Assembly (NCBI GenBank): GCA_021152595.1
Contig: JAGKVC010000017.1
Span: 1 to 43,442 of the forward strand
DNA: 43,442 nt
Direction of reading: 5' to 3'
Origin: Clostridia bacterium
Lineage (GTDB): Bacteria; Bacillota; Clostridia; Oscillospirales; Ruminococcaceae
The stretch's first letter is position 1; every line of letters begins with the position of its first letter. Below are positions 22,815-38,431 of this stretch, piece after piece. A model generated the notes under the pieces. It was not told where the DNA came from. It worked only from the letters and a program-made list of their open reading frames with translations, and made no database searches. The translations under genes and the position numbers were made by a program.

Positions 22815-23636
22815 TTGGAAAGTGAAAATACATCGCTGCGCAGGCTCTCGGAGAGTCAGCGCATTGTCGTCAAGGTCGGCACCTCAACGCTGACGCACCG
22901 CACCGGCAGAATGAATCTGCGGCGGTTTCACAATCTCGTCCGCGTCCTGGCAGACCTCTCGAACGCAGGCAAGCAGCTCATTCTGGTATCCTCGGGTGCT
23001 GTGGGCTTGGGCGTCGGACAGCTCGGTCTGCGCGAACGCCCGACCGATACCCCGACGAAGCAGGCATGCGCCGCAGTCGGGCAGTGCGAGCTGATGTATC
23101 TCTATGACCGTCAGTTTGCAAATTACAGCGTCAACGTCGCGCAGGTGCTTCTGACCAAGGCGATCCTCAACACAAACGGCGGCGAGAACGCCGGAAACTG
23201 CATGGAGCGCCTGCTGGAGCTTGGCGTCATTCCGATCGTCAACGAAAACGATACGGTTGCGATCGACGAGCTGGAGCTGGAGATCGGCGAGAACGATTCC
23301 CTTGCGGCGATCGTTGCAGGGCTTGTCCACGCGGATACGCTCGTGCTGATGAGCGACATCGACGGGCTGTATTCCGCCGATCCGCACAAGGACGCAAATG
23401 CAAAGCTGATTCCGGTCGTTGCGGAGATCACGCCGGAAATCGAGGGCATTGCAGGCGGCGCAGGCACACCGAATGCACGCGGCGGCATGGCAACGAAAAT
23501 CTCCGCGGCGAAAATGGCAGTCGCGGCAGGCATTGATATGGTCATTATGAACGGCGAAAAGCCCGAGAAGCTCTATGATCTCCTGCTGAATGACGAAGCC
23601 GTCGGCACGCGGTTTGTTGCAAAATCCCAATCATAA
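22815..23636 (+). CDS. proB: Glutamate 5-kinase
   Basis: Phosphorylates L-glutamate to gamma-glutamyl phosphate, the first step of proline synthesis, in the cytosol. 273 residues: the amino acid kinase domain only, without the C-terminal PUA domain of the long (about 367-residue) form. Motifs are RIVVKVGTSTLT near residue 15, VSSGAVGLGVGQL, IVNENDTVA, SDIDGLY and ARGGMATKISAAKMA. The start is TTG 22815, with AAAGGAAG about 10 nt upstream. proA follows after 18 nt as one operon. The upstream region is occupied by the family 3 element, so expression signals must lie in or beyond it. Confidence 0.95.
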   Translation: MESENTSLRRLSESQRIVVKVGTSTLTHRTGRMNLRRFHNLVRVLADLSNAGKQLILVSSGAVGLGVGQLGLRERPTDTPTKQACAAVGQCELMYLYDRQFANYSVNVAQVLLTKAILNTNGGENAGNCMERLLELGVIPIVNENDTVAIDELELEIGENDSLAAIVAGLVHADTLVLMSDIDGLYSADPHKDANAKLIPVVAEITPEIEGIAGGAGTPNARGGMATKISAAKMAVAAGIDMVIMNGEKPEKLYDLLLNDEAVGTRFVAKSQS

Positions 23637-23654
23637 TATACGGAGGAATTTTAT

Positions 23655-24908
23655 ATGGAACAGCTCACGGTTCAGCAGCTCGGCGCCAATGCAAAGGCAG
23701 TCGCCGGTACACTCGCTGCGGCATCCCCCAAGCAGAAAAACGACGCACTTGCTGCGATTGCAGACGCGCTGATTTCCCGTACACCGGAGATCATCGAGGC
23801 GAACAAGGTCGATCTCGAGAACGCGGTCAAAAACAATATGTCCAAGGCGATGCAGGACAGACTGCTGCTCAATGAAGCGCGCATTCAGGGCATCGCGGAG
23901 GGCGTGCGCAAGCTGATTCAGCTCGAGGAGGTCGTCGGAAAGGTCGAATCCGGCGTTATCCGCCCGAACGGTCTGCGGATCCAGAAAACGCGCGTGCCGC
24001 TCGGCGTGATCGGCATTATCTTCGAGAGCCGCCCGAATGTCACGGTCGATGCGGCGACGCTCTGCATGAAAGCCGGAAACTGCGTGATTCTGCGCGGCGG
24101 CAAGGAGGCATTCAGCTCGAATGTCTGCCTGACGAATATCATGCGCGATGCAGTCAAGGCGGCAGGACTGCCTGCGGACATCATCCAGCTTGTGCCGGAT
24201 ACGACGCGCGAAAGCTCCAATCAGCTCATGAAGCTCTCGGAGTATCTCGATGTGCTGATTCCGCGCGGCGGTGCAGGGCTGATCAACGCGGTCGCGGAGA
24301 ATGCAACCGTGCCGGTGATCAAGACGGGCGTCGGCAACTGCCATGTGTTCGTTGATGCTTCGGCGGATCTCGAAATGGCGGTCAATATCATTGACAACGG
24401 CAAAACGCAGCGTCCCTCGGTCTGCAATGCGATCGAGACCGTGCTGATTCACAAGGATATCGCGGCAAAATTCCTGCCGATGATGAAGGCAAAGCTCGAT
24501 GAACACAGCGTCACGCTGCACGGCGATTCCGCTGCAAAATCCGTCCTCGGCGACTGCGTCCTCGATGCGAATGAGGACGACTGGGCGAACGAATATCTCG
24601 ATTATCAGCTCGCGGTGAAGATCGTCAGCAATGTTGATGAGGCGATGGCGCATATCGCACGCTACGGCACGAATCACAGCGAATGCATCGTGACGAAATC
24701 GCTTGAAAATGCGGAGAAATTCCAGCGCGAGGTTGATGCGGCGGCGGTCTATGTCAATGCTTCGACGCGCTTCACGGACGGCGGCGAATTCGGATTCGGT
24801 GCGGAGATCGGCATTTCGACGCAGAAGCTCCACGCGCGCGGTCCGATGGGACTTTATGAGCTGACCTCGGTCAAGTATCTCATCAACGGCGACGGGCAGA
24901 TCCGGTAA
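23655..24908 (+). CDS. proA: Gamma-glutamyl phosphate reductase
   Basis: Reduces gamma-glutamyl phosphate with NADPH to glutamate semialdehyde, the second step of proline synthesis. The 417 residues match the family length. Motifs are VPLGVIGIIFESRPNVTVDAA, ILRGGKEAFSSN, IPRGGAGLI, the catalytic-Cys segment KTQRPSVCNAIETVL, and HSECIVT. GGAGG lies about 8 nt upstream of the ATG. It follows proB in the order expected for a ProB-ProA complex that channels the unstable intermediate. A strong terminator follows 17 nt after the stop. Confidence 0.97.
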   Translation: MEQLTVQQLGANAKAVAGTLAAASPKQKNDALAAIADALISRTPEIIEANKVDLENAVKNNMSKAMQDRLLLNEARIQGIAEGVRKLIQLEEVVGKVESGVIRPNGLRIQKTRVPLGVIGIIFESRPNVTVDAATLCMKAGNCVILRGGKEAFSSNVCLTNIMRDAVKAAGLPADIIQLVPDTTRESSNQLMKLSEYLDVLIPRGGAGLINAVAENATVPVIKTGVGNCHVFVDASADLEMAVNIIDNGKTQRPSVCNAIETVLIHKDIAAKFLPMMKAKLDEHSVTLHGDSAAKSVLGDCVLDANEDDWANEYLDYQLAVKIVSNVDEAMAHIARYGTNHSECIVTKSLENAEKFQREVDAAAVYVNASTRFTDGGEFGFGAEIGISTQKLHARGPMGLYELTSVKYLINGDGQIR

Positions 24909-24924
24909 TATAGCCGTATTATGA

Positions 24925-24965
24925 AAGCAGCCGGTTACGCTTGAAACGGATCCGGCTGCTTTTTA
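24925..24965 (+). terminator. Intrinsic terminator of proBA
   Basis: AAGCAGCCGG (24925-24934) pairs with CCGGCTGCTT (24952-24961), followed by a T-rich tail TTTTTAT. It is a rightward rho-independent terminator. Confidence 0.9.
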
Positions 24966-25005
24966 TAATGCAAGGCGGTTCAGTTTCCTGTGCTTTATCT
25001 TTATT

Positions 25006-25407
25006 CCGAATGTTAGATTTGATTGGGCGCGGGGCGCGAATGCGAGGGGAGAACCCAAAGAAGAAGGGGGAAACTCGCAAGCTCGCATTCCCCCTTCCCC
25101 TTTAGGTTTTCCCCTCGCGCTCCCCTTTCCTCATTCCCTTCCCCCTTGGGGCGTGAGTCTCTCGCTTGGCGTAAGCTGCTTGGCGTTCGGTGCTTGGTAT
25201 GTGCTGCTTGATTTGAACGGACGATTTCGCGGATTCAGCATGCCGAACTCAGGGCGCCGCTTTCAGAGAGGAGAGGATAAGGAAAGAGGGAGCGCGAGGG
25301 AGAGAACCTTAGGGAGAGGGGAGACCTGAGCGCAGCGAAGACTTCCCTCTCCCTGTGGTTCTTGCCCTCGCATTCGCGCCCCGCGCCCAATCAAATCTAA
25401 CATTCGG
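25006..25407. mobile_element. 402-bp element with 43-bp perfect terminal inverted repeats
   Basis: The 43 nt at 25006-25048 (starting CCGAATGTTAGATTTGATTG) are the exact reverse complement of 25365-25407. Each end also folds on itself: GCGAGGGGAGAACC pairs with GGTTTTCCCCTCGC on the left and GCGAGGGAGAGAACC with GGTTCTTGCCCTCGC on the right, giving two long hairpins of AAGGGGGAA / TTCCCCCTT type around an unpaired centre (about 25140-25260). No gene is inside. A diverged copy of the right end (TCGCGCCCAATGAAAATTAA and CTCGGACAAAGGATAAAG) lies at 25441-25487. The layout resembles a MITE-like non-autonomous element. It lies between the proA terminator and dapL. Confidence 0.8.
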
Positions 25408-25532
25408 ACAAAAGATCAAGAACAAGAAATCAAAACCACACCCTTCGCGCCCAATGAAAATTAACACTCGGACAAAGGATAAAGAATATCACCCCCCAAA
25501 CCAGCTTTAGAAAATAAGAAAGGAGCGGCGGC

Positions 25533-26747
25533 ATGCGGCTGAATGAAAATATCACAAAGCTCGAGCAGAATTATCTCTTTGCCGAAATCGCAATGCGCGT
25601 CCGGCGGCACCGTGAGGAGCATCCCGAGGCGGAAATCCTCTCGCTCGGCATCAACGATGTCACGCGACCGCTTGCGCCTGCCGTCTGCGATGCGATGTCC
25701 GCGGCGGCACAGGAAATGCGCCTTGCCGACCGCTTCCACGGCTACGGCGATGTGCAGGGCGAGGCGTTCCTGCGGCGCGCGATCTGCGGCTATTACCGGA
25801 CATTCAAGGTCGGGATCGAGCCCGAGGATGTGTTCGTCAGCGACGGCGCGAAAAGTGACCTCGCCAATCTCTGCGACCTCTTTGCGCCGGACAGTACCGT
25901 TCTGCTGCCGAATCCGGTCTACCCCGTGTTCTACGACACGAGCGTCATGGCAGGGCGGCAGATCGTTTTTTCGCGCGGTACAAAGGAAAACGGCTTTCTC
26001 CCGATGCCGGACGACAGCACAGATGCCGATCTTGTCTATCTCTGCTCACCGAATAATCCGACCGGTGCGGTCTATACGCGCGCACAGCTACAGGCATGGG
26101 TGGAGTATGCCCATGCGCATCAGGCATGCATCATCTATGACGCTGCCTATGAAGCATATATCCGGAACGCCGCACTGCCGCGGAGCATCTTCGAGATCGC
26201 AGGCGCGGAGACCTGTGCAATCGAGATCAATTCGTTCTCGAAAATGGCAGGCTTCACGGGCGTCCGGTGCAGTTGGGTGATCGTACCGCGTGCGCTGAAA
26301 GCAGGCGGACAATCCCTGCACCGGCTCTGGATGCGGCGGCAGTCCACGAAGTATAACGGCACATCGTATATCGTCCAGCGCGGCGCGGCGGCGGTCTTTT
26401 CGGCTGAGGGACAGCGTCAGGTGCGGATGGATGTGCAGTATTACATGGAGAATGCTGATCTCATCCGGAACGCGCTGCGGCGGAGCGGCGTTTTCACGAC
26501 GGGCGGTGAGCATGCGCCGTATGTCTGGATGGAATGCCCGTATCATCTGCGCTCGTGGGATTGCTTCGAGCGTCTGCTGCGGCATCACGGGATTGTCTCA
26601 TCCCCCGGCGCCGGATTCGGTGCGCAGGGCGAGGGCTGGCTGCGGTTTTCATCCTTCGGCAGCCGTGAGACCATCGAACGCGCTGCGCATAAGCTCGCTT
26701 CCCTCGACTGGGATCAGCTCGCCCTCTGGCAGGCAACAGGCGCGTAA
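25533..26747 (+). CDS. dapL: LL-diaminopimelate aminotransferase
   Basis: A PLP-dependent fold-type I aminotransferase of 404 residues. DapL converts tetrahydrodipicolinate directly to LL-diaminopimelate with glutamate, supplying lysine and peptidoglycan precursors. Signature stretches are SLGINDVTRPLAPAV, HGYGDVQGEAFLRRAI, VFVSDGAKSDLANL, NPVYPVFYDTSVMAGR, SPNNPTGAVY, IIYDAAYEAYI, and the Schiff-base Lys237 in NSFSKMAGFTGVRCSW. The SDGAKSD and VYPVF forms distinguish DapL from aspartate aminotransferases. AAAGGAG lies upstream of the ATG at 25533. It is a single gene behind the 402-bp element; I see no convincing promoter. Confidence 0.93.
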   Translation: MRLNENITKLEQNYLFAEIAMRVRRHREEHPEAEILSLGINDVTRPLAPAVCDAMSAAAQEMRLADRFHGYGDVQGEAFLRRAICGYYRTFKVGIEPEDVFVSDGAKSDLANLCDLFAPDSTVLLPNPVYPVFYDTSVMAGRQIVFSRGTKENGFLPMPDDSTDADLVYLCSPNNPTGAVYTRAQLQAWVEYAHAHQACIIYDAAYEAYIRNAALPRSIFEIAGAETCAIEINSFSKMAGFTGVRCSWVIVPRALKAGGQSLHRLWMRRQSTKYNGTSYIVQRGAAAVFSAEGQRQVRMDVQYYMENADLIRNALRRSGVFTTGGEHAPYVWMECPYHLRSWDCFERLLRHHGIVSSPGAGFGAQGEGWLRFSSFGSRETIERAAHKLASLDWDQLALWQATGA

Positions 26748-26751
26748 GCGC

Positions 26752-26906
26752 AGAGAGGAGTGAGGAGGTAGGAGATAGGAGTGAGAAGGTAGGAGTGAGG
26801 AGGGAGGAGTGAGGAGGTAGGAAGTATTTTTCTCTTTTCATGATTCACCTGTCCTTCCTACTTCCTCCTTTCTCCTTTCTCCTTCCTCCTTTCGCCTTTC
26901 TCCTCA
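26752..26906. repeat. Family 1 intergenic repeat, copy D (no core palindromes)
   Basis: A long purine arm of GTGAGGAGGTAGGAG words, the linker GTATTTTTCTCTTTTCATGA shared with copies A and E, then a pyrimidine arm of CTTCCTCCTTTCTCC words. The GCGGT-framed palindromes are missing, so this looks like a reduced form. It begins 5 nt after the dapL stop and may end its transcript. Confidence 0.7.
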
Positions 26907-26913
26907 CAGCATC

Positions 26914-27196
26914 CAAGATTGCACTTTATAAGAACATGAAATCTTGCAATCTTGCAATCTTGAACGCTTTACACTGTGAAAGTGACCGGAGAATCATACA
27001 AGTACCACATAGAAATGCAAGCAGATACGTCAATTTAGAATAGTGTTCTCTATACAATATTTAGTTAAATATATTATATTTATGTGTGTAAGATTGCACA
27101 CATAGTATTTCAAGGGCAAGATTGCAGCATGTGCAATCTTGGAAATCAACGAAGATACGTGATTTTCATAGGCAAGATTGCAAGATTGCAAGATTG
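26914..27196. repeat. Iteron-like CAAGATTG octamer array in AT-rich DNA
   Basis: The octamer CAAGATTG or its complement occurs eight times without error, at 26914, 26947(-), 26955(-), 27117, 27134(-), 27173, 27181 and 27189. Near matches are at 26939 and 27090. Three at the right and two plus one near match at the left are exactly 8 nt apart, and 27117-27141 is an inverted pair CAAGATTGCA/TGCAATCTTG. Between the groups lies the most AT-rich stretch of the window (about 27035-27085, ATATTTAGTTAAATATATTA). The array touches the 3' end of the RepA-like gene. Small open frames across it are not credible genes. Confidence 0.8.
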
Positions 27197-27206
27197 CATA
27201 TTGTTA

Positions 27207-28196
27207 TTAGAAGACAGGCTCCTCTTGGCATTCACCTTTCCAGAGCCAGCCCTCAGGGGTTTTATATGTTTTGATTCCGAGTTTATTGCGCGCGCGAGCC
27301 AATGAGTAATCCGCAATCCCTCTCCGCTTCGCCTCGGCAATGACATCCTTAGCGGCGACGACGCCTGTATCGGGCATCATTTCGCGGATGAGGTCGGCGG
27401 CGGCATCGCGGCTCTGATGCGAACGGTTCTCATGCTCGAGCATCTCATCGAGCGAAAGCTCATACTTCCCGAGCCACTGCACCTTCCCCTCGGGCGAAAG
27501 TGTGAACGCAGCGGTCTCGCCCTCCGGCGCGAGGCTGTTTTTGATCTGCCGGATCACGCGGTTTTCGGGATGCGAGGGATCCCTTGCGATGAGCAGAACG
27601 GAGCGCGCGGCGGCGGTCAGGTCGATGCTGCCGAGACCGCGGTAGAGCGAGCGTGTTTTCTGCATCTTGTTCATATGTCCGATCAGCACGACGGCACACT
27701 GATACTGCTCGGCAAGCCCTGCAAGATAGCTCATGATCGGGCGGATCTCATTTGCACGGTGCATATCGACGCCGCAGCCGAGATAGGCTTGCAGCGGATC
27801 GAGGATCAGCAGCGCCGGACGGTATTCACGCAGGATCATCTCAAGCCGCCCGTCGAGTATTTCGATCGGCTCTCTGCTGTCGTCGGCAAAGAGCACCATG
27901 TCGCAGAAGGCGCCTGCGCGCTCGAGACGGGGCTTGATCGTATCCGCGACGCCGTCCTCGGCATTCTGGTAGCAGACGAGCCCGGGGGCGCGCACCGCCT
28001 GCTTCGGGTTTTCGACGGCAGTTCCGCGGCTGACCATTGCGGCGAGATAGAGCGCGAAGGTTGATTTGCCCTCGCCCGGATCGCCCTGAATGATGGTCAG
28101 CTTGCCGCGCGGAATATAGGGGTACCAGAGCCACGCGGTCTCCGTCGTTTCGACGGTGTTCATGAAGATGATGTCACAAATTTTCTTTTCCGCCAT
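27207..28196 (-). CDS. RepA-like AAA ATPase (hexameric helicase family)
   Basis: 329 residues of the RecA-fold AAA_25/RepA group, which includes replicative helicases of small plasmids and phage primase-helicase partners. Walker A is QGDPGEGKSTFAL (Gly38-Ser45), Walker B is ALLILDPLQAYLG (about 135), and sensor-like VVLIGHMNK and RSVLLIARDP follow. From about residue 260 there is a winged-helix-like region (VVAAKDVIAEAKRRGIADYSLARARNKLGIKTYKTPEGWLWKGE), common in these proteins. GGAG lies 6-7 nt upstream of the ATG at 28196. No primase, integrase or phage gene is near, so it is an isolated survivor of a mobile element or a domesticated gene. The adjacent octamer array fits an origin. Confidence 0.85.
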   Translation of the reverse strand: MAEKKICDIIFMNTVETTETAWLWYPYIPRGKLTIIQGDPGEGKSTFALYLAAMVSRGTAVENPKQAVRAPGLVCYQNAEDGVADTIKPRLERAGAFCDMVLFADDSREPIEILDGRLEMILREYRPALLILDPLQAYLGCGVDMHRANEIRPIMSYLAGLAEQYQCAVVLIGHMNKMQKTRSLYRGLGSIDLTAAARSVLLIARDPSHPENRVIRQIKNSLAPEGETAAFTLSPEGKVQWLGKYELSLDEMLEHENRSHQSRDAAADLIREMMPDTGVVAAKDVIAEAKRRGIADYSLARARNKLGIKTYKTPEGWLWKGECQEEPVF

Positions 28197-28240
28197 ATTT
28201 TCTCCTTTCGCCGGTCGGCAGGATCAAGGGAGGAGCTTTT

Positions 28241-28450
28241 GAAAATTAGAAATGAGAAATGAGAAATGAGAAATTGTGGTGTCCGCTTCGCGGACGGATT
28301 TATATTTTTCTCTTTTCACTATTCACTATTCACGATTCACCCGACCTTCCTCCTTCCTCCTTCCTCCTTTCTACTTTCTACTTTCTCCTTCCTCCTCACT
28401 CCTACCTCCTCACTCCTATCTCCTCACTCCTATCTCCTACCTCCTCCTAT
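28241..28450. repeat. Family 1 intergenic repeat, copy E1
   Basis: A GAAATGAGAAATGAGAAATG arm, GTCCGCTTCGCGGAC in the GTGGT...GATTT frame, the linker ATATTTTTCTCTTTTCAC with repeated ATTCAC, then a long pyrimidine arm of CTTCCTCCT and CACTCCTATCTCCT words. The second core palindrome is absent. It lies upstream of the RepA-like gene and rpoB. Confidence 0.75.
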
Positions 28451-28462
28451 AAAGGGGTACCA

Positions 28463-28533
28463 TGAGAAGTGAGGAGATGCGGTGTCCGCTCCGCGGACGG
28501 ATTTGAAATATAGTGAGGGGATAGGAGTGAGGC
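28463..28533. repeat. Family 1 intergenic repeat, half copy E2
   Basis: Only the left half is present: GAGAAGTGAGGAGATGCGGT, GTCCGCTCCGCGGAC, GGATTTGAAATATAG and then GGATAGGAGTGAGG. It follows copy E1 after a 12-nt gap. Confidence 0.65.
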
Positions 28534-28602
28534 GTGGCGGATTTTCTGCCGGAAATATCGGTGCGGCAGTCGAAGAACAAACGCGCGGGGAAAAGGATGT
28601 AT

Positions 28603-28729
28603 AAAAAAGCCGCGCTCCGGCTTGCGAAACGCGGCAGAATTGCCAAATATTTCAGATGATGCTTGACAAATGACGGTTTATAGAATATAATAGTAGAATG
28701 CCTGACTAGGCACAAGCGGCTTTTCTCCG
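28603..28729 (-). ncRNA. Predicted small antisense RNA over the rpoB promoter
   Basis: A near-consensus leftward promoter (28764-28736) is followed about 100 nt on by the hairpin GCCGCG...CGCGGC (28635-28609) and TTTTTT (28608-28603), an intrinsic terminator on the same strand. The predicted RNA is about 127 nt, begins near 28729, folds at its 5' end as GCGGAGAAAAGCCGC and TGCCTAGTCAGGCA, and has no reading frame of note. It runs across the rpoB promoter, and its first ~30 nt are complementary to the start of the rpoB transcript. No minus-strand gene lies nearby that would otherwise need this terminator. Confidence 0.6.
28663..28691 (+). promoter_or_regulatory. rpoBC promoter
   Basis: TTGACA (28663-28668), 17 nt, TATAAT (28686-28691): a full consensus SigA-type promoter. 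The predicted start near 28698 gives a leader of about 147 nt, with small hairpins GCCTGACTAGGC and GCGG...CCGC. Confidence 0.9.
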
Positions 28730-28735
28730 CGTAAT

Positions 28736-28764
28736 AGTATAGCATAGATTCGACGGCTTGTCAA
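28736..28764 (-). promoter_or_regulatory. Leftward promoter inside the rpoB leader
   Basis: On the minus strand TTGACA (28764-28759), 17 nt, TATACT (28741-28736). It points toward the rpoB promoter, with start points about 30 nt apart and overlapping transcripts. Confidence 0.75.
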
Positions 28765-28844
28765 GTCCCCCGAAACAATTTCCGGAGACGCACACGCTGC
28801 CCGAGGCTGTGCGCCGCGATACAAAAGACAGGAGGTTTTTGCCC

Positions 28845-32855
<4,011 letters not shown>

Positions 32856-32882
32856 GCCCGATCACGCGAACGAAACGGTAAT

Positions 32883-32919
32883 ATGCAGTGCGGCGGCGCC
32901 TGAGTGCGCTGCGCTGCAT
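32883..32919 (+). other. Hairpin between rpoB and rpoC
   Basis: ATGCAGTGCGGCG (32883-32895) pairs with CGCTGCGCTGCAT (32907-32919): 13 bp including two G-U pairs around an 11-nt loop, in the 92-nt gap. There is no T-run, so it is not a terminator. An RNase III site or a stability element is possible. Confidence 0.6.
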
Positions 32920-32947
32920 CCCCGACATATAACAAGGAGGGAACACT

Positions 32948-36733
<3,786 letters not shown>

Positions 36734-36744
36734 ATGATCAGAGA

Positions 36745-36780
36745 AAGGGGGATTCCGGCAGCGGAGTCCCCCTTATTTTT
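36745..36780 (+). terminator. Intrinsic terminator of rpoBC
   Basis: AAGGGGGA pairs with TCCCCCTT around a 14-nt loop, followed by ATTTTT. It lies 12 nt after the rpoC stop. Confidence 0.9.
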
Positions 36781-36802
36781 CGCAGGCATAAGGAGAACAG
36801 AT

Positions 36803-38389
36803 ATGAACAAAGGAAACGGCTTTCTGCATCGGAGCGCGGCGCTCTGTGCGGCGATTCTGCTGCTCGGCGGCGCGGCAATGCCCGTCTTTGCGGAACCGGA
36901 AAACGCACCGGAGGATCCGCCTGCCGTAACCGATGCGGCAGGGGAAAATCCGGATCCCGATGCGGAGACAACAGACATCACTGCGGATACGACAACCGAA
37001 ATCACCACAACAGATACCACTGCGGAGATCACAACCGTTGTACACACCGAAATGACACCGCCCGATCCGCTGACGATGATCCGTTCCGAAGCGGCAGCGG
37101 ACGGCGGAATCTGCATTCAGTCATTCCGCTGGACCTGTGAGAAAACGGTCGAGATCCCGGCGCAGATCGACGGGAAGCCTATCACGGAAATCGGCGCAGA
37201 AGCGTTCAAATACTGCTATGCGGATGCTGTCCTGCTGCCGGATACGGTCAAAAAAATCGGTGAGCGAGCCTTTGAGGGCTGCGCTTATCTGCAAACGATG
37301 AAGCTGCCGGAATCCTGCGTCAGCATCGGCGCGGGCGCATTCTCCGGCTGCAAGCTGCTCGGGAGTGTCACCCTGCCGGATACCGTGCAGGAGGTCGGTC
37401 CGGATGCATTTGCGGAGACGCCCTATCTGGACGCGCAGACCGGCGATGCGGTGATCCTCGGCAGCGGCATTCTCTATGATTACCGCGGCATCGGCGCTGC
37501 CTATACGGTTCCGGATGCTGTGAAGATCATCGGGGCAGGTGCCTTTGCAGATTCGGAATCGCTGCAAAAAATCACGATCCCGAAGAGCGTCACGCAGATT
37601 CAGCAGGGCGCATTCTCCGGCTGCACGGCGCTTGCGGAGATCGAAGCGCCCGATACCTTTACAAATCTTGCGGCGGATGCCTTTGCCGGTACGAAATGGC
37701 TCGAGGACGGCAAAGAGGATTTCCGCACGCTCGGAAGAATGCTCATCGCCTACCGCGGAAAAGACAGCGTGATTGAGGTGCCGGAGGGCGTGCAGATCAT
37801 CAATGCAGAGGCATTTGCCGGAAACAACGGCATCACGACTGTCCGTCTGCCGGAGAGCGTCCGCGAGATCCGTGACGGCGCATTCAGCGGATGCGGTTCG
37901 CTTCAGGTTGCGGAATTCGGCGATGCGCTGACCGTAATCGGTGCCGATGCATTCCGCGACTGCCGCACACTGAATTATCTGCGGCTCGGACATGCGCTGG
38001 AAACTGTCGGCGACCACGCATTTGCAGGCTGTCCGCAGCTCACGGAGGTCTATCTGCCCGATACGGTCAAAACCCTTGGGGAAAAGGCATTCGGCTACAG
38101 CTATGACGGCGAATCCGGCTACCGGCGCCTGAAAAATGAACTGGTGCTGTATTCCAATACGGGAACAGTCCGCGAATATGCCGATGCAGAGGGCATTGCG
38201 CATGAACCGCTGCCCGATGCGGAGAATACCGAGCCTGCCCCGATTGTCACAGAGCCGGAAAACGCAAGCCCCGGCTTCGGTACGATCCGCGGCAGGGCGT
38301 GGATTCCTGCGGCAGGACTCGGCGGCGTTCTGGTGCTGTTCAGCTTGATCCGCTTCTTCATACGAAAGAGAAGAAACGCCGCGGATTGA
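36803..38389 (+). CDS. Secreted, membrane-anchored leucine-rich-repeat (BspA-type) protein
   Basis: 528 residues. A signal peptide covers about residues 1-32 (hydrophobic AALCAAILLLGGAAMPVFA). A Thr/Asp/Glu-rich linker with TTTEITTTDTT follows, then from about residue 105 at least eight LRR_5 units of the IGAGAFSGCKLLGSVTLPDT form, a Pro/Glu-rich stretch, and a C-terminal membrane segment (about 500-520) with an RKRRNAAD basic stop-transfer end. BspA-type repeats serve in surface binding. The membrane anchor instead of a sortase motif or dockerin suggests display at the membrane. The ATG at 36803 has AAGGAG 7 nt upstream; the frame upstream to 36734 lies in the rpoC terminator. Confidence 0.9.
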   Translation: MNKGNGFLHRSAALCAAILLLGGAAMPVFAEPENAPEDPPAVTDAAGENPDPDAETTDITADTTTEITTTDTTAEITTVVHTEMTPPDPLTMIRSEAAADGGICIQSFRWTCEKTVEIPAQIDGKPITEIGAEAFKYCYADAVLLPDTVKKIGERAFEGCAYLQTMKLPESCVSIGAGAFSGCKLLGSVTLPDTVQEVGPDAFAETPYLDAQTGDAVILGSGILYDYRGIGAAYTVPDAVKIIGAGAFADSESLQKITIPKSVTQIQQGAFSGCTALAEIEAPDTFTNLAADAFAGTKWLEDGKEDFRTLGRMLIAYRGKDSVIEVPEGVQIINAEAFAGNNGITTVRLPESVREIRDGAFSGCGSLQVAEFGDALTVIGADAFRDCRTLNYLRLGHALETVGDHAFAGCPQLTEVYLPDTVKTLGEKAFGYSYDGESGYRRLKNELVLYSNTGTVREYADAEGIAHEPLPDAENTEPAPIVTEPENASPGFGTIRGRAWIPAAGLGGVLVLFSLIRFFIRKRRNAAD

Positions 38390-38431
38390 TTGCAGGCTGT
38401 CTCCGACAAAGTCAGAATTTGGAGTATATAC

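Noticed and set aside
25023..25211. A 62-codon open frame inside the 402-bp element
   Set aside because: It is made from the inverted-repeat hairpin sequence (Arg/Ser/Pro-rich) and has no start signal; the element appears non-coding.
26840..27305. Two small plus-strand open frames (67 and 73 codons) across the octamer array
   Set aside because: They consist of repeat DNA and the reverse of the RepA-like gene end, with no ribosome binding site or recognisable sequence.
28758..28844. Longer N-terminus for RpoB starting at 28758
   Set aside because: The upstream frame has no ribosome binding site and overlaps the leftward promoter; AGGAGG directly precedes ATG 28845.
28692..28844. Riboswitch or ribosomal-protein leader upstream of rpoB
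   Set aside because: Only two short hairpins are visible and no known aptamer or L10-leader consensus could be recognised.
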